Assembly: GCF_029762515.1 (NCBI RefSeq)
Contig: NZ_JARVGN010000086.1
Location: 1 to 6,498, forward strand
Direction: 5' to 3'
DNA from: Methanocalculus sp.
GTDB lineage: Archaea > Halobacteriota > Methanomicrobia > Methanomicrobiales > Methanocorpusculaceae
DNA: 6,498 nucleotides
Under the pieces are notes generated by a model, which saw nothing but the letters and a program-made list of their open reading frames with translations, made no database searches and had not been told where the DNA came from. This document shows, piece by piece, positions 6,013-6,498 of this stretch. Positions within the stretch are counted from its first letter, which is position 1; each line of letters begins with the position of its first letter. The position numbers and the translations under genes were made by a program.

Positions 6013-6373
6013 AGCAATTTCTCCGAATCCAACTTTCAATGTCTTCGGGTTCATGCAGATAGCTTGCAACCTCACAGACAAAGAGATCAATAACCTCTTC
6101 ATCAGCTGTGATATAAGACCCAACTTCAAGTGTCAGGATTAATTCTGCAACGATGAGGGCCGTCCTCTTATTCCCCTGATAAAAAGGATGATGAGCAGCA
6201 ATTGTATACAATAATCGGGCAGCTTTCTGATATGGATCATCGATAGAGTTTACTCTGTCAACAAGAAAGTCAAGCGTCCCACAGTCACGAATTAGACCCG
6301 CCATCCCTTTGTCTTCTTCTTCCTCACTCTCCTCAATGATTCGGATCTGGATTTTGAGACCTGGTACATACAT
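6011..6373 (-). CDS. Fic/Doc family protein (Doc-like toxin candidate)
   Basis: This 120-residue protein has the Fic/Doc core motif HPFYQGNKRTA (62-72), preceded by the helix PYQKAARLLYTIAAH. Fic enzymes (HPFx[D/E]GNGR) move AMP to target proteins; Doc, with NKR in place of NGR, phosphorylates EF-Tu and halts translation. Here GNKR with K69 puts it nearer Doc, and its length is close to that of Doc. The position that is normally acidic and holds the metal is Q66, a departure that may alter or lower activity. The N-terminal part holds an acidic run (SEEEED, 16-21); M24 is an alternative start that would lose the first helix. The gene ahead of it on the same strand ends 21 bases before its ATG, so the two are probably cotranscribed, as toxin-antitoxin pairs are. 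No clear inhibitory helix motif ([ST]xxxE[GN]) is visible in it. Confidence 0.85.
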   Translation of the reverse strand: MYVPGLKIQIRIIEESEEEEDKGMAGLIRDCGTLDFLVDRVNSIDDPYQKAARLLYTIAAHHPFYQGNKRTALIVAELILTLEVGSYITADEEVIDLFVCEVASYLHEPEDIESWIRRNC

Positions 6374-6394
6374 GCAACCAGATCAACGAAAAAA

Positions 6395-6498
6395 TCAGGA
6401 GAGGTATGCCTTCAGTCTCCAGATAAGATAGAGCGGAATCTCCAGAACCTCACCATGATCATCTGAATGCCGGGTAATATTCCTGAGACTGGTCCGGA
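6395..6498 (-). CDS. 3' end of a gene upstream of Fic/Doc (partial, candidate antitoxin)
   Basis: On the minus strand an open frame enters from the right edge and ends in TGA at 6397-6395. The 33 visible residues include SLRNITRHSDDHGEV and end in LYLIWRLKAYLS, a plausible folded C-terminus. It stops 21 bases before the Fic/Doc ATG on the same strand, an operon-like spacing. Antitoxins of Fic/Doc toxins usually sit directly upstream, so this is the natural candidate for the partner. The visible tail does not resemble the C-terminus of Phd that I know, and no family can be given from it. Another minus-strand frame is open for 28 codons here, but it ends earlier and is less protein-like. Confidence 0.5.
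   Translation of the reverse strand, partial: RTSLRNITRHSDDHGEVLEIPLYLIWRLKAYLS

Noticed and set aside
1..6498. CRISPR array, tRNA, rRNA or insertion sequence
   Set aside because: No regularly spaced repeats, no cloverleaf-like or rRNA stretches, and no transposase-like protein or terminal inverted repeats were seen on either strand.

Overview
The window looks archaeal. The genes that look safely called start behind TATA-box-like elements about 25 bases upstream or behind a GGAGG ribosome binding site, and stops are followed by plain T-tracts instead of hairpin terminators. The lipoprotein with a DUF4367-like domain, the C-rich intergenic DNA and the Doc-like Fic protein would suit a methanogen of the Methanomicrobiales type, but that lineage is an inference and no marker gene is present.

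Layout. 1-217: the possible tail of an upstream gene, then a spacer holding a strong G-quadruplex motif (G-runs on the minus strand) and a TATA box. 218-2825: an AT-rich two-gene cassette. It encodes an OLD-family ATPase-TOPRIM nuclease and, overlapping it by 14 bases, a 203-residue protein with four CxxC zinc knuckles. It reads like a compact anti-phage (defence) operon and its base composition differs from what follows. 2826-3326: about 500 bases without a convincing gene, C-rich, with a T-tract terminator and a short imperfect direct repeat. 3327-4331: a GC-rich, secreted lipoprotein. 4452-5414: an alpha/beta hydrolase of the proline-iminopeptidase-like type with an unusual nucleophile elbow. 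5415-5726: a non-coding stretch with a T-tract terminator and, near its end, a perfect 7+7 inverted repeat. 5727-5999: a small unknown protein with a strong Shine-Dalgarno. 6011-6373 (minus): a Fic/Doc-family protein facing it tail to tail. 6395-6498 (minus): the end of another gene lying just upstream of the Fic/Doc gene in the same direction, and so a candidate antitoxin or partner.

The two ends of the window therefore carry accessory functions (a probable nuclease defence module on the left, a probable toxin-antitoxin-like module on the right) around two housekeeping-like or cell-surface genes of higher GC. The strongest candidate for something undescribed is the OLD nuclease paired with the CxxC protein: class 2 OLD nucleases are known with a UvrD-like helicase partner (Gabija), and no such helicase lies next to this one in the window.
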